From Multifurca ochricompacta (taxonomy: Eukaryota > Basidiomycota > Agaricomycetes > Russulales > Russulaceae): a stretch of 64,000 bases of DNA. A model generated the notes under the pieces. That model was given only the letters and a program-made list of their open reading frames with translations. It made no database searches and was not told where the DNA came from. The stretch covers positions 62,001-126,000 of the forward strand of contig WTXG01000026.1 in NCBI GenBank assembly GCA_022496185.1, given 5' to 3'. Below, in pieces: positions 19,137 through 31,487 of the stretch; position 1 is the first letter of the stretch, and every line of letters begins with the position of its first letter. Both the position numbers and the translations under genes were made by a program.

Positions 19137-19730
19137 TGTTACAATCTCTGCCATCTAACCCCACTTTCTTCACTCTTCCCAATGACAACCCCTCTTTACT
19201 GCCCACTCTACATTTCCTGATCACGTCTCCATCCTGGGACCCATCCCATGCTCTGCTTCCATCCCCGTGACCCACTTTGTACCTATTGACTCACTGTTTA
19301 CCTATGTTTGACCCTTATCTCTTTATCTTCTTATCTCCTTATCTTTACAACTGGACACTTACTTAATACCCTATCAGAAGCCAGGCTTTACACCCTCCAC
19401 TTTCATATATTCAGGCCCACTTGACTCCATATCCTTATCTCATAGATGCCCACTGAGTTACATATATAAGTCCACTGTAGCTACCTTGTAGACCTCAGAC
19501 TTGACTTATTGAATACATTGGTGCCTGTCTTCTGGACATCCCCTTGAATCCTTTAACTTGTTCGTCTCAGTGCTTTCAGCACTCCTCCGCTCAACATTGT
19601 CTTAGGGAACAGCCCCTTTGACTTTGACTTGTCCCACTTGAACTCCAAGGAACCTTATTGGTTTCTTACCTGAACCCATGAACTGCGCTGTCACACAAGT
19701 TGTGTGGAACGTCCTGCACTGGGCGTAACA
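19137..19730 (+). repeat. LTR with unmatched flanks joining Gy3 and Gy6
   Basis: It runs TGTTACAATCTC ... CTGGGCGTAACA, 594 bp. The left flank is Gy3 protease (ACACA) and the right flank is minus-strand RT of Gy6 (CCCTC). The flanks are from different genes and do not match, so it is not a simple solo LTR; recombination between LTRs of two elements is the likely cause. Confidence 0.88.
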
Positions 19731-20117
19731 CCCTCCCTCTAGGATAACTCCCAGGTACTCCATGCTTGGTTGTTCAAACGAGCATTTGGCTGGTTTGAGG
19801 TACAGGTCATGCTCATGCAAGATGTCCAACACTTGGTGTACTCACTCTCAATGATGGGTCAGGTTGTTTGTGGTAGCTACCAGTATGTCATCCATGTACA
19901 CCACCACTTCACCAGTGAGAATGAGGTCGCGGAAAATGTGGTTCATCATAGACTGGAATGTGGCAGGCAAATTGGTGAGGCCAAAGAACATGACATTTGG
20001 CTCAAAGAGCCCCTGGTTGGTTTTGAACACCACTTTACACTGGTCTCCTTCTCTGATCCAAATATTGTTGTAACCCCAGCGGACATCCATTTTAGAGAAC
20101 AGGGATTTGTCTCGCAT
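19731..20117 (-). pseudogene. RT fragment of Gy6 pol
   Basis: The minus-strand frame reads [45 protein letters not shown] and HDLYLKPAKCSFEQ, which is the central RT including the YMDD active site. It is cut by the LTR at 19730 and by Gy4 at 20118; the upstream pol sequence resumes at 36427. Confidence 0.9.
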
Positions 20118-20696
20118 TGTTACGACCAGGGCCCAGCAGCCCTATTTTCTTTACCCTCCCCAACAGGGACCCCACTCGCCCACCGACTCTGCATTTCCTC
20201 ATTATGTCCCCTTCCTGGGATCCCTCACATGCATTACTCCCGTCCCCGTGACCATTGTTTGGACTTGTTACTTACTGTTTGCCTATGTTTACTCTTCTTA
20301 TCTTCTTATCTTTACGACCAGACACTTACTTAATTCCCTATCAGAAGCCCGGCTTTACGCCCTGTGCTTTCGTATCTTTGGGCCCACATGACTCCGATAT
20401 GCCTTATCTATAGACGCCCACCTGATTACGTATATAAGCCCGTCTTAGCTACATTGTAAGCCTCAGACTCGACTTATTGAATATCTCGGTGCTTGTCTTC
20501 TGGACATCTCCTTTGATTCTCTGACTCATCTGTCTTGGTGTTTCTGACACCTTTCCGCTCAACATTGTCTTAGGGACAGCCCCTCTGACTTTGACTCATC
20601 CCATCTTACTCCAAGAGTCCTTATTGGATTCTTATCTGAATACAAACAAAACGCTGTCACACAAGTCGTGTGGAATGTCCTGCACTGGACGTAACA
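20118..20696 (+). repeat. 5' LTR of Gy4 (579 bp)
   Basis: It runs TGTTACGACCAGGGCCC ... TGGACGTAACA. TATATAAG is near 20431; the predicted RNA start AGACTCGACTT is at 20465-20475. Confidence 0.93.
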
Positions 20697-20698
20697 TC

Positions 20699-20709
20699 AA
20701 GTCGAGTCT
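20699..20709 (+). other. Self-primer binding site of Gy4
   Basis: AAGTCGAGTCT is the exact reverse complement of AGACTCGACTT in the Gy4 LTR. Gy5 and Gy6 have AAGTCAAGTCT with AGACTTGACTT, so both sites changed together. Confidence 0.78.
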
Positions 20710-20715
20710 CTCACC

Positions 20716-22974
20716 GTGGCTTCCAGCCACAGTCAGACCTTGTTTAAAGAAGAACTCATCGAACGCAGAGACGAGAATAATCTTTCACAGCATGTGACGC
20801 TTTCTGTTGATGTAACGGGTTGTGACATGCGTGTGACGGTTTGTGACGATTTTTCGACCCGCACGCGTTCGACTTCTGTTTCAACGTTTTGACTTTTCAC
20901 TCCGAGTCATGTGACTGGAGTTGATGATCTTTGTTTATCTGATTTCCGGACTTTTTGGACTGACTTGGATTGACACTCATTCGCTTTTGGAGTGGGTGCA
21001 ACACCACTACCTTTTCCTATCTCAATCTCCAATGGAGATTCACTTGGCTATTTACTATACTGAACATTCCACTTTACTGTAATTACAAAGACACTAGAGT
21101 ACTTGTATTTAAGGAGACAAACTAGTAGAGACAGACTCTAAGTCTGTTCTCTTGTATCTAATACAGGTTTACTGTTCTTCACCAGAACCCCTCTTGAACT
21201 TCCTAAGCTGCAACTTAGGAAGCCTTCACCCCAGATCTTCAGCAGGGCCTATTGCCACTGCCTCAACTCACTTCTTGCACGCGCCCCTCCTATTTTGTGT
21301 GGGCCTTGAACCTTGAACGCGGCCCTTGTGGTTTGCCTTGACACCTTGATACTGACGCGTGCCCTCTTGTATCTTGTAGGGCCTTTGAACCTTGACTGCA
21401 GCTTGCTGTGGCTTATCCTGGAACCCTGAATCAGTTTGCCCTTGACAGCTTGACCTTGGAGCTTGCACGTGTCTTGCATCTTGAGGACCTCAGACCAGAA
21501 TGACCCTTGACACAGCAGAGACCTGGCTGTGACACAGCAAGTACTTGGCTCTGCCGCCTGGAAAGATTTTGAAACTGAGTTTGGATACTACGTCTATCAC
21601 GACGGAAGATACCAACTGGTAGAATACGACGACGAAAGAAGGGTTTGGTATTGTATCCAATACTCGGATAGCCGAAACTCTTGGGTAACAACCTGACCTG
21701 CACCACCAGAATTCGGACTAGGCCCCTGGAGAGAAAATCCACCTGCCATCATTACCGATTCTGAGAATGAAGAATACACAGACAAAACCAGTGAAGACGC
21801 ACCAGTATTAGCAACAGCTACTGCCCTGGTTGCACCAGAAGTTGTTACGATCAGAGCCCCTGCATTAACAACTCCTACGATATCCTCCCAGTCCACGACC
21901 ACTATTACTCCACAAAGAATGTCAACCATTGCAGCTCAGATTCCTGCACCAGCTCCACCTCCTCCTCCTCCCCCTGCTATCCCCATCACTGCCGCCCCAG
22001 GAACCCCCCCTTCATTGGGGCGACTCTCTGGGGTACTCCCACAAACGTTCACCGGAGACTGCTCACAGAGCAGGAAGTTCATGTTGGAGTTTACGACCTT
22101 CCGTAACTTCAACCATGATGTCCCCCAGATCATAAACCCCTTCCAACGTACCAACCTGTTCCTCTCATTGATAAGAGGAGAGGCAGTGGATGACTGGACC
22201 ATGGAGCAGCTTGAGTGGCTGAATGACCAGATAGAGGGAGGAAGTCCCACAATGAATGAAGGACTCTGGGATGTGGTTGCCCAGAGATTCAAGGATGCCT
22301 ACACTGACGGGCAAGCAAAGCAGAAGGCGGCCCGAGAACTCAAGGGACTGCAAATGGAGAAAGGGGATCTGGATGGCTATGTTGCCAAGTTCTGGAGCAC
22401 AGCCAACAGGGCTGGGTATGATGTGGACGAGGAAGCCACCTTGGACCTTTTCTCTCAAGGGCTTCCAAACCTGCTTGTCAAAAACATTATCCAGTTTCAC
22501 CACCCACAGAACTGGACCCAATGGATCAATGCTGCACGACAACAGCAGCAGGACTTCCTTGACTTCCAAACCCGCTTCGGAATAGAGACAAAGAAAGGAA
22601 AAACGCAGGACCAATGGAAGGCAGCGTTTGGAATAAAGCCCGTTTCCCCTCGAGACCCAAACGCCATGGACACCTCCGCTGATTGAACCAGAGCAAGAGC
22701 TACGCTCACGGAAGATGAGTGTCAGACGTTGATGAAGGAGGGAAGATGCTTCTGATGCAAAGCTCAAGGACACATGTCACGCGACTGTCCCAAGAAAGGA
22801 GCACAGGTCGCCGAAGCTACCACTGCTCCTGTCCCAATCTCTAACAACCCACCGACCATAGACAAACGAACAAAAGAGGAAAAAGCCCACAATATATGGG
22901 CTAATATGATGAAAGAAAGCGAGGAAGTACGCGCCATCCTAGTTGAAAAGGTGTTTGCCAAGAAGGATTTTTGA
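20716..22974 (+). pseudogene. gag: gag of Gy4, split by a solo LTR
   Basis: Coding parts are 20716-20792 and 21540-22974, 504 codons in all. The first codon in the conserved start position is GTG (CACCGTGGCTTCC), not ATG. The Gag core (NLFLSLIRGEAVDDWTMEQ) is open over 255 codons. The zinc knuckle is damaged: CFRC has become CF-stop-C (TGATGC at 22754), and another TGA is at 22684. Both stops are former CGA/CGC-type sites. It ends in the standard GATTTTTGAT overlap. Confidence 0.88.
20793..21534 (-). repeat. Solo LTR, third family (742 bp)
   Basis: It runs TGTGACGCTTTC ... GGCTGTGACA with CAGCA on both sides (20788-20792, 21535-21539). Joining the flanks restores the Gag codons for LSQQVLGSA. 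Related LTRs are at 10339 and 45069; the CTTAAATACA-type box is on the minus strand here. Confidence 0.92.
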
Positions 22975-23989
22975 TTGGCTCAACCCCATCGGCCTGGGCT
23001 CGAGCATTACATGTAACTTCTGTGTATACTAGTCGCTTCAAATCATTGAAAATACCAGTACATTTCGAGACTACACAGAAGACGGCCGATCGTGACATCC
23101 TGATAGATTCAGGAGCCACCGACAACTTTATCAGTCCACGGATGGCAAGGACCATGGGTTTGGGGATGCTGGAACTTCCCCAGGAAAAGAATATCTGGAA
23201 CATTGACAGAACAGTGAACCGAGCTGGAAAAATCACACATTATACCGACCTCAATGTCCAAGTAGGGGAGAAGACGAAGGCAATTCGATTCCTTGTCACC
23301 AACTTAGGAGATGAGGACCTCATTCTAGGGTATCCGTGGTTGGCAGCTTTCGAACCATGAATTAATTGGAGCAATGCGACCATGGATAAGGAGTTTTACC
23401 CTGTGGTCATCATGTCGTTAGGATACGATTATGCTGTCCAACACGCGGTGCTACAGGTGGAAGACAGCAAAGAGGACGAAGCTGACCACGGCTACGTCAC
23501 CAAAGCCTCAGAGTTGGCACAGAAAGCAGTGGAGGGACATATGGAAAAGACCTTCAAAGAAATAGTACCACAGGAATACCACCGGCACTGGAAGGTGTTC
23601 TCTGAAGAAGAATTGCAATGCTTCCCGCCAACGAGACCATGGGATCACACTATTGACTTCGTACCGGAAGCGCCATCAGCGATTGATTGCAAAATTTATC
23701 TGCTGTCCCAGACAGAACAAACAGCGCTGACAGCATTTCTTGAAGAACACCTGGCAAAGGGGTACATCTGCCCATCCAAGTCTCCATATGCATCACCCTT
23801 CTTCTTCATCAAGAAAAAGGACGGTAAACTCCGACCTGTCCAGGACTACCGACACATAAACACCTACACTGTAAAGAACACTTATCCTCTCCCCCTCATT
23901 TTAGAACTTATTGACACTATGCGGGACAAGTCCTTATTCACAAAAATGGATGTCCGCTGGGGATACAACAATGTTAGGATCAGAGAGGG

Positions 23990-24581
23990 TGTTACGCCCG
24001 GTGCGGGACGTTCCACACGACTTGTGTGACAGCGCGATTCGTAGGTTCGGGTAAGAAACCAATAAGGTCTCTTGGAGACAAGATGGGATGAGTCAAAGTC
24101 AAAGGGGCGCTCCCTAAGACGATGTTGAACGGAAAAGTACCAGAAGTACTTGAGACGATTGAGTCAACGATAAACGGGGATGTCCAGAAGACAGGCACCG
24201 ATGTATTCAATAAGTCAAGTCTGAGGTCTACAATGTAGCTACAGCGGACTTATATACGTAACTCGATGAGCGTCTATGAGATAAGGATACGGAGTCAAGT
24301 GGGCCCGAATATACGGAAGCGGACGGCGTAAAGTCTAGCTTCTGATAGGGTATTAAGTAAGTGTCCGGTCGTAAAGATAACGAGATAAACGATAACAAGA
24401 TAAGAGTCAAACATAAGCAAGCAACAGGTCAACAAGTCCAAAGCGAATCACGGGGATGGGAGCAGGGCACGTGAGGGATCCCACGATGGAGACGTGATCG
24501 AGAAGTGCAGAGTGGGTGGCAAGGATGGGTCGTCGTTGGGGAGTAAAAAGAAAACGGGGACAGACGGTAGAGGTTGTAACA
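23990..24581 (-). repeat. 3' LTR of Gy5 (592 bp)
   Basis: The + strand runs TGTTACGCCCGG ... AGAGGTTGTAACA and is identical by eye to 31488-32079. The polypurine tract complement (TCACCCCCTCTTCT) follows on the right. Confidence 0.94.
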
Positions 24582-24612
24582 TCACCCCCTCTTCTGGTTC
24601 TAGCAGACCCGG

Positions 24613-26409
24613 CTAGAAACGACTCGTACCGTCATCATCCTGTACCAGCTCCAGGTAGTCATCAGCTACATTACGATCATCCATTGTATAATTCTCCTTG
24701 TCCTCGTCCTGGGGGCACTGGTGAGTGCGGAGAAACCCATAGGGGCCGCGTCGACCACATAAGCGGCACAGGTCGTGGACAGGGCAGTCCAACTCTCGGT
24801 GTCCGGCATTGTGACGTAGGCACTTGCCACACCATGCGGACGGGTTGCTGATCGTCGGGGCGACTCCTACTCGACGGAAGATGCAGAACCTGCTCCAGTG
24901 CAGGTTGCTACGACAGTGCCGACACCATTTGCGATTGAGGGGGCAATTCCAGCTGATGTGATACTTACTATCACATCGCCAGCACTGTTACAACCTCTAC
25001 CGTCTGTCCCCGTTTTCTTTTTACTCCCCAACGACGACCCATCCTTGCCACCCACTCTGCACTTCTCGATCACGTCTCCATCGTGGGATCCCTCACGTGC
25101 CCTGCTCCCATCCCCGTGATTCGCTTTGGACTTGTTAACCTGTTGCTTGCTTATGTTTGACTCTTATCTTGTTATCGTTTATCTCGTTATCTTTACGACC
25201 GGACACTTACTTAATACCCTATCAGAAGCTAGACTTTACGCCGTCCGCTTCCGTATATTCGGGCCCACTTGACTCCGTATCCTTATCTCATAGACGCTCA
25301 TCGAGTTACGTATATAAGTCCGCTGTAGCTACATTGTAGACCTCAGACTTGACTTATTGAATACATCGGTGCCTGTCTTCTGGACATCCCCGTTTATCAT
25401 TGACTCAATCGTCTCAAGTACTTCTGGTACTTTTCCGTTCAACATCGTCTTAGGGAGCGCCCCTTTGACTTTGACTCATCCCATCTTATCTCCAAGAGAC
25501 CTTATTGGTTTCTTACCCGAACCTACGAATCGCGCTGTCACACAAGTCGTGTGGAACGTCCCGCACCGGGCGTAACAAGCACGTCTCTCCTCGAGGGTTC
25601 TCGTGCATACGCGGCATCTCGAACCGATTTGGCAGTAACATGGGAGCAGCCCCCAATGATCGTGGGGGCAGGGGTCGGGCGTATGTGTCGGCGTACCTTT
25701 CCGCGATTGTTTGATAAGCATCCCCCTTTTCCAACCTCTTTCGAATCTCCACCAATTCCTGCTCGATCTGGAACATCCCGTTGGTCAGCCGGGCCATCAT
25801 CTTCGCGTGTTCCTTGTACTGTCGATTGAGTGTATTGCGTAAGGTTAGATTCTTCCGCAGTCTCATTACCTCGGCTTTGAGACGCGGAAGTCGCATATCA
25901 CTCAGTACCTCGTCGATGGCGAAGGCCCGTGAATCTTCGGCAGCCAGATGCCCCAGCTGTTCGTCGGTCATGGTGTGATGCAGACGACCGGTGTACCTTT
26001 CTTCCAGATATACTGGGGCTCCATAAACGGGACCGTCCTTCTTCATGCATCCAGCCACATCCATCCCTCCATTGGTGTAGAAGATGTACTTGGCGATGGC
26101 GACTGTCCCGTCACCCATGGTGATCTCCAATGGGTAGTACGTGGAGGAGTTTGGGTTGTTAACGAAAAATGGAAATTCGGGGACCTCGTCATCCGACTCC
26201 ATACCTATCAGGTCGTTTGGATGCGGTTCTTCACAGTGCTCGAAGTCGTCGTTGGGGTTGGGGGACTGGTTCTTGACCCGGGCTTCGGCAGCCTCATAGT
26301 CGATGGGTGAGGAAGGGCGTGTGGAAGGGTGAGCGGAAGGGAAGTTCTCGACGACTACTGTGGTAGCAGCGAAAGCGTCAATGGCAGCGTTGGCAGCGAT
26401 GAAGGACAT
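24613..26409 (-). pseudogene. ORF3 of Gy5, intact except for a solo LTR
   Basis: Coding parts are 26409-25583 and 24980-24613; removing the solo LTR and one AGCAC gives exactly 1200 nt (399 residues), the same length as Gy1, Gy7 and Gy8. All four zinc motifs, the AKYIFYTNGGMDVAGC block and the coiled coil are conserved. The pol stop TAA lies in the same frame, 12 sense codons upstream of the in-frame ATG at 26448 with no other stop, so read-through would give a Pol-ORF3 fusion. Confidence 0.9.
24986..25577 (+). repeat. Solo LTR of the Gy1/Gy5 type (592 bp)
   Basis: It runs TGTTACAACCTC ... CGGGCGTAACA with AGCAC on both sides (24981-24985, 25578-25582). It is almost identical to the Gy5 LTRs (one visible CpG difference, ATCATTG against ATCGTTG), so it came from a close sister after Gy5 had inserted. 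Confidence 0.94.
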
Positions 26410-26484
26410 AATGGATTCAATGGTTGTAGGACGTTGCTGTGGGAGCATGTACTGGGGATTTCTCTTGGGATTTGGGTCATCCTT

Positions 26485-29400
26485 TTAACTATTCTTGGGC
26501 GCTTCTGGGTGTCGGTCATGGAACTCCGAGATAAGGGCTGGGGCAAAGATATTCCCGGCGGGCTCCCACGAGTTGTCAGAGTCTGGGAATCCTTTCCACT
26601 TGATTAGGTAGTGTAGTTTGCGCCCTCGGCCTTTATGTGAGGAATCTAGAATCCGTTCCACTTCCCACTCCGCTTCTCCGTCGATTAGTTCAGGGGGGGG
26701 TCTCGGGAAGTTTTCCCCATGTAGGGCTGTCTCTCTGTATGGTGTCAGGAGTCGGGCATGGAAGACTGGGTGAATTCTCCATGTGGGTGGAAGCTTGAGT
26801 TCATATGACACATCTGACAGCTTCCTTGTTATCATGAAGGGTCCGTGGCGTCGGGGAGCTAATTTAGCGGTGGGGTGTGACGTGTGAATGTTCTTTCCCT
26901 CCAGCCAGACGAAGTCATTGGTCCGATAGGGTGTGAACTTGATGGCCTTTCGGATAAGGTTCTTTGCGCCTTGAGCAGGTTTTCATTGGCCGATTTCCTG
27001 ATCTCCTCCCATTGGCTGATACGCTGCGCAGCTGAGGGGACGTTTGTAGGTTTCTTAGTCCAATTGGTCCGTGGTGTCCATCCCATGATAAGTGAGAATG
27101 GAGGGGTCTTGGTGGTTCCGTTGGGCCACGAGTTGTGTGCAAACTCTGCCATTGCTAACCAGTCGGCCCAGTCGTCCTGCCGTCCATTGCACCAGAACCG
27201 AAGATACTGTTCGAGCCATTGGTTCGTCCTTTCTGATTGTCCATCAGTTTGTGGGTGGTAGGCGGTTGAGATATTCTGGGTGATGTCCAACGTCTTGCAG
27301 AGTGCTCGGGCAAAGGTGGAGGTGAAGCGTGGGTCGCGGTCGGAGATGATCTTTTCTGGGAGGCCGTAGTGTCTGTAGACGTGGTCCAGGTAAAGTTTGG
27401 CTACACCTTCTGCTGTGACGGACTCATTACAGGGTATGAACAGTGCCGCTTTGGAGCAATCATGGTCAGTGATCGTCAAGATGGAGTCGAATCCTCTGGA
27501 GATGGGGAGTTTGACTATAAATCCATTGCAATGGTCTGGAATGGTAGTGAGGCTGTTGGCGTGATTGGGAATGGTGCTGGTGGGTGTGGGTGCGTGTTTA
27601 CTTTGTTGGCTTGGCAGTCCGCACATCCCTTCACATAATCTTCCACATCTTTCTTCATGTTCGGCCACCAGTAGTCTCGTTTGGCCAAGGCGTACGTGTT
27701 AGCGATGCTGGGATGTCCTGCAGAGGGAGATCGTGGTGAAAATGGATCACCCCCCTCTTAATGTTGTCGCCACCGGTGACAACGAGTCGATCCCCGTCCT
27801 TCCACCAAAGACCATCAATTTTCTTCAGATTGTGTGCGTCCGCCCATGACTCGCACAATCGTTGGTTCATGTTTTGTGACACTTGAGCCCACAGGTCCAT
27901 ATCATGGAGGCTTGTCACGGCGGTCTTCGCAAAAACCTCTTCAGGCAGGACCGTGATATCATTATTGTCTTCTTCTCCATTGTCCCAGTCGGGTCGTCGT
28001 GACAAGGCATCTGCGCGTGCATTGCGGCTTCCTGCAATATGTTTCAACTCGAAGTTATATTCCTCCAATTCTAGAACTTCGCGGGCGACCCGTCGACTGA
28101 TTTTGTGGGGTTCCTTCCAATATAATAGGTTGGAGTGATCAGTGTGAATAATGGTCTTATGGGGGGTTCCTGCTAGGTACGGTCGCCAATGTCGTAGTGC
28201 TTTCACAATGGCAAGCAGTTCTCTGTCCCAAATATCATAATTCCGTTCCGCCGGTGAGAATGTCTCTGAGTAAAAGGCGACTGGATGAAGTAGTCCTGTC
28301 GCATCCCGTTGGTTTAATATAGCTCCGTTTGCAAAACGCGATGCATCTACTTCGAGTTCAAAGGGTCTATCCAGGTCCGGTTGTAGAAGAACGGGTTCTG
28401 AGCCTACCGCGTCTCGGATTTGTTCAAAGGCTCGTTGTTGTTCGTCTCCCCAGTGCCAAGGCGTATCCTTCTTTAGCAGGCTGTTCAGTGGTTGAGCCAT
28501 ACCCGAGAATCCTCGTACAAATCGTCGGTAGAAATTGCAGAATCCGATGAAGGATCGCACATCCTTGATACACGTGGGTACGGGCCATTCCCGAATCCCT
28601 TGCACTTTTACTGGATCCATCCGAACTCGTCCTCCTTCCAGGATAACCCCCAGGTATTCTATACTTCGTTGTTCAAAGGAGCACTTGGCTGGTTTCAGGT
28701 ATAAATCATGTTCGTGTAGAATATCCAGTACTTGGTGGACGCGCTCTCGGTGATGGACCAAATTATTTGTCGTAGCTACCAGGATGTCGTCCATGTACAC
28801 CACTACTTCGCCCGTGAGGATAAGGTCGCGGAAGATGTGGTTCATCATAGATTGGAAGGTGGCAGGTGAGTTGGTAAGACCGAAGAACATGACGTTCAGC
28901 TCAAAGAGCCCCTGGTTGGTTTTGAATGCTGCTTTGCACTGATCTCCTTCCTTAATTCTGATGTTATTGTATCCCCACCGGACATCCATTTTGGAGAATA
29001 GGGACTTGTCTCTCATGGTATCGATGAGTTCAGAGATGAGGGGAAGAGGATAGGCATTCTTTATGGTGTGGGCGTTTATCCGCCGGTAGTCCTGAACAGG
29101 TCGAAGTTTCCCGTCTTTCTTTTTGATGAAGAAGAAAGGTGACGCATATGGCGACTTTGACGGGCGAATGTATCCTTTTGCGAGGTGTTCTTCAAGGAAC
29201 GCCGTGAGTGCTTCCTGCTCTTTCTGGGATAATGGATAAATTTTGCAATCGATGGCAGACGGGGTGTCGGGCGTGAATTCAATAGCATGATCCCAAGGTC
29301 GTGCAGGCGGGAAACGTTGTGACTCCTCTTCTGAGAACACCTTCCAGTGCTGGTGATAAACCTCCGGTACTACCTCTTCAAAAGTCTTCTCTGTATGTCC

Positions 29401-29958
29401 TTCTGCAGCCTTTTGGGCCAGTTCTGATGCTTTCGTGACATAGCAGCGTCCTGCGTCCTCCTCCTCAGTCTTCGATGCCTTTGCATGTCGAATGGCATAA
29501 TCATACCCTAATGACGTGATAAGAACTGGGTAATAGTCCTTATCCATGGTTGCGTCGCTCCAGTTGATCTTTGGTTCGAACGCAGCCAACCATGGGTATC
29601 CTAGGATTAGATCTTCATTTCCCAAATTGGTGACAAGGAAGCGAATCGCTTTTGTTCTTTCTCCCACTTGGACGTTAAGGTCGGTGTAATGGGTGATCCT
29701 TCCAGCTCTATTGGCCGTTCCATCTATGTTCCAAATATTCTTTTCCTGGGGGAGTTCCAGCATCCCCAGGCCCATGGTCCTCGCCATTCGTGGGCTGATG
29801 AAGTTATCGGTGGCTTCTGAATCAATCAGGATGTCACGGTCGGCCGTCCTCTGTGTAGTTTCGAAATGCACTGGTATTTTCAACGACTTGAAGCGACTAG
29901 TATACACAGAGGTTACATGTAATGCTCTTGCCCAGGCCGACGGGGTAGAGCCAATCAA
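26485..29958 (-). pseudogene. pol of Gy5 (three one-base indels)
   Basis: Protease (the motif reads DSEATD, a Gly to Glu change at the active-site DSG), RT with [10 protein letters not shown], RNase H, integrase with SDRDPRFTS and YHPQTDGQSERTNQ, and chromodomain ([13 protein letters not shown]) are all present. Single-base losses lie near 27727 (integrase zinc domain), 27518 (first integrase Asp region) and 26939 (after the integrase core). Each falls in a run of identical bases, and there are no stops by substitution. The DSG to DSE change would disable the protease if real. Either the element died by indels or these are assembly errors. Confidence 0.88.
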
Positions 29959-31468
29959 AAATCCTTTTTGGCGAAGGCCTTTTCTACCAAGATGGCCCGC
30001 ACTTCCTCACTCTCCTTCATCATGTTTGCCCATATTTCCTGCGCTTTTTCTTCTTTTGTCGGGGTTTTCTTATCGACGGTGGGCGGGTTGTTTCGGATCG
30101 GCATGACCGTTGCTTCTGCCACCCGTACCCCTTTCTTTGGGCATTCCCTTGACATATGGCCCAGTGCTTTACAGCGAAAGCACCTCCCCTCCTTCATCAA
30201 CGTTTGCCTTTCGTCTTCTGTCAGCGCGACCCGTGCTCTGGTTCGGTCGGCTGAGGTATCCATTGCATTTGGATCTCTCTGGGGAGCGTGCATGGGCTTG
30301 ACCCCGAAGGCAGCCTTCCACTGGTCTCTAGTCTTTCCTTTCTTGGTATCGACGCCAAAGCGCGTTTGGAAGTCGAGATAATCTTGCTGCTGTCGTCGAG
30401 CAGCATCAACCCATGCATCCCAGTCCTGTGGGTGGTGGAACTGGATGATGTTTTTGACCAGTGGGTTAGGCAACCCTTGCGAGAAGAGGTCCAGTGTCGC
30501 CTCTTCATCCGTGTCATACCCGGCTCTGTTAGCCAGACTTCTGAATTTCGCCATGTAGGCATCCAGTTCTCCTTTTTCCATCTTAAGGGACTTCAACTCT
30601 CGGGCAGCCTTCTGCTTGGCCTGTCCGTCCGTAAATGCGTCTTTGAACCTCTGGGCGATAGTCTCCCAGAGGACTTCACTAGTGGTACGACGACCACCTT
30701 CAACTTGTTCATTCAGCCATTCCAGCTGTTCCATTGTCCAGTCGTCTACCGCGTCCCCTCGTATCAAAGATAGGAAGAGGTTGGCGCGTTGAAAAGGGTT
30801 AATGATCTGGGGGACATCGTGGTTAAAGTTTTTGAAAGTGGTGAACTCTAACATAAACTTTTTGCTTTGTGATCGGTCCCCTGTGAATGTTTGTGGCAGT
30901 ACACCTGATAGACGTCCTGACGGTGGGGGAATGTTCGGGGGCAGCATGGCTGGGGGTGGTGGCGGGGGGGAGCTGGGTCTGGGAGCTGGGCGGCAATGGT
31001 AGACATTCTTTGGTAAAACGGGGCGACAGTGTCGGCAGATTGTATGGAGATCTGGGGAGTTGTCAAAGCAGGGGCTCTGGACGTGGCAACTCCGGGTGCA
31101 ACTGGGGTTGTAGTCGACGCTAATACCAGTGCTTCTTCACTATGTTCTTCTACATACTCTTCTGGTTCAGAGTCCGTGACAATGGCCGGGGGATTTTCTC
31201 TCCACGGTCCTAATCCAAATTCAGGTGGGGCAGGTCCTGTAGTGACCCAAGAGTGTCGGCTATCCGAGTATCGGATACGATACCAAACCCTCTTCTCGTC
31301 GTTGTATTCTACCGGTTGGTATCTTCCGTCGTGATAGACGTAGTATCCAAACTCGGACTCAAAGTCTTTCCAGGTGGCAGAACCAAGTGTCTGCTGTGAA
31401 AGATTATTCTCGTCCCTTCGTTCGATGAGCTCTTCTTTAAACAAGGTCTGACTGCGGCTGGAAGCCAC
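29955..31468 (-). pseudogene. gag: gag of Gy5 (one frameshift in the polyproline run)
   Basis: The first codon is GTG in the sequence TCATCGTGGCTTCC, 19 nt after the LTR; the frame upstream is closed by TAA and has no ATG. The N-terminal domain (FGYYVYHDGRYQPVEY), Pro-rich linker, Gag core (NLFLSLIRGDAVDDWTMEQ), CCHC knuckle (CFRCKALGHMSREC) and the tail KKDF are intact. A C-run (CCCCCCCC near 30965) is one base off, which breaks the frame between linker and core. It overlaps pol by 4 nt. Confidence 0.88.
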
Positions 31469-31474
31469 GATGAG

Positions 31475-31485
31475 AGACTTGACTT
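31475..31485 (-). other. Self-primer binding site of Gy5
   Basis: The minus strand reads AAGTCAAGTCT two bases after the LTR, the exact complement of AGACTTGACTT in the LTR (31710-31720, minus strand). Confidence 0.78.
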
Positions 31486-31487
31486 GA

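Noticed and set aside
24228..24410. 60-residue frame repeated in three LTRs (24228, 25157, 31726)
   Set aside because: It lies inside nearly identical LTRs across the R region; repetition reflects LTR identity. Diverged LTRs do not keep the frame.
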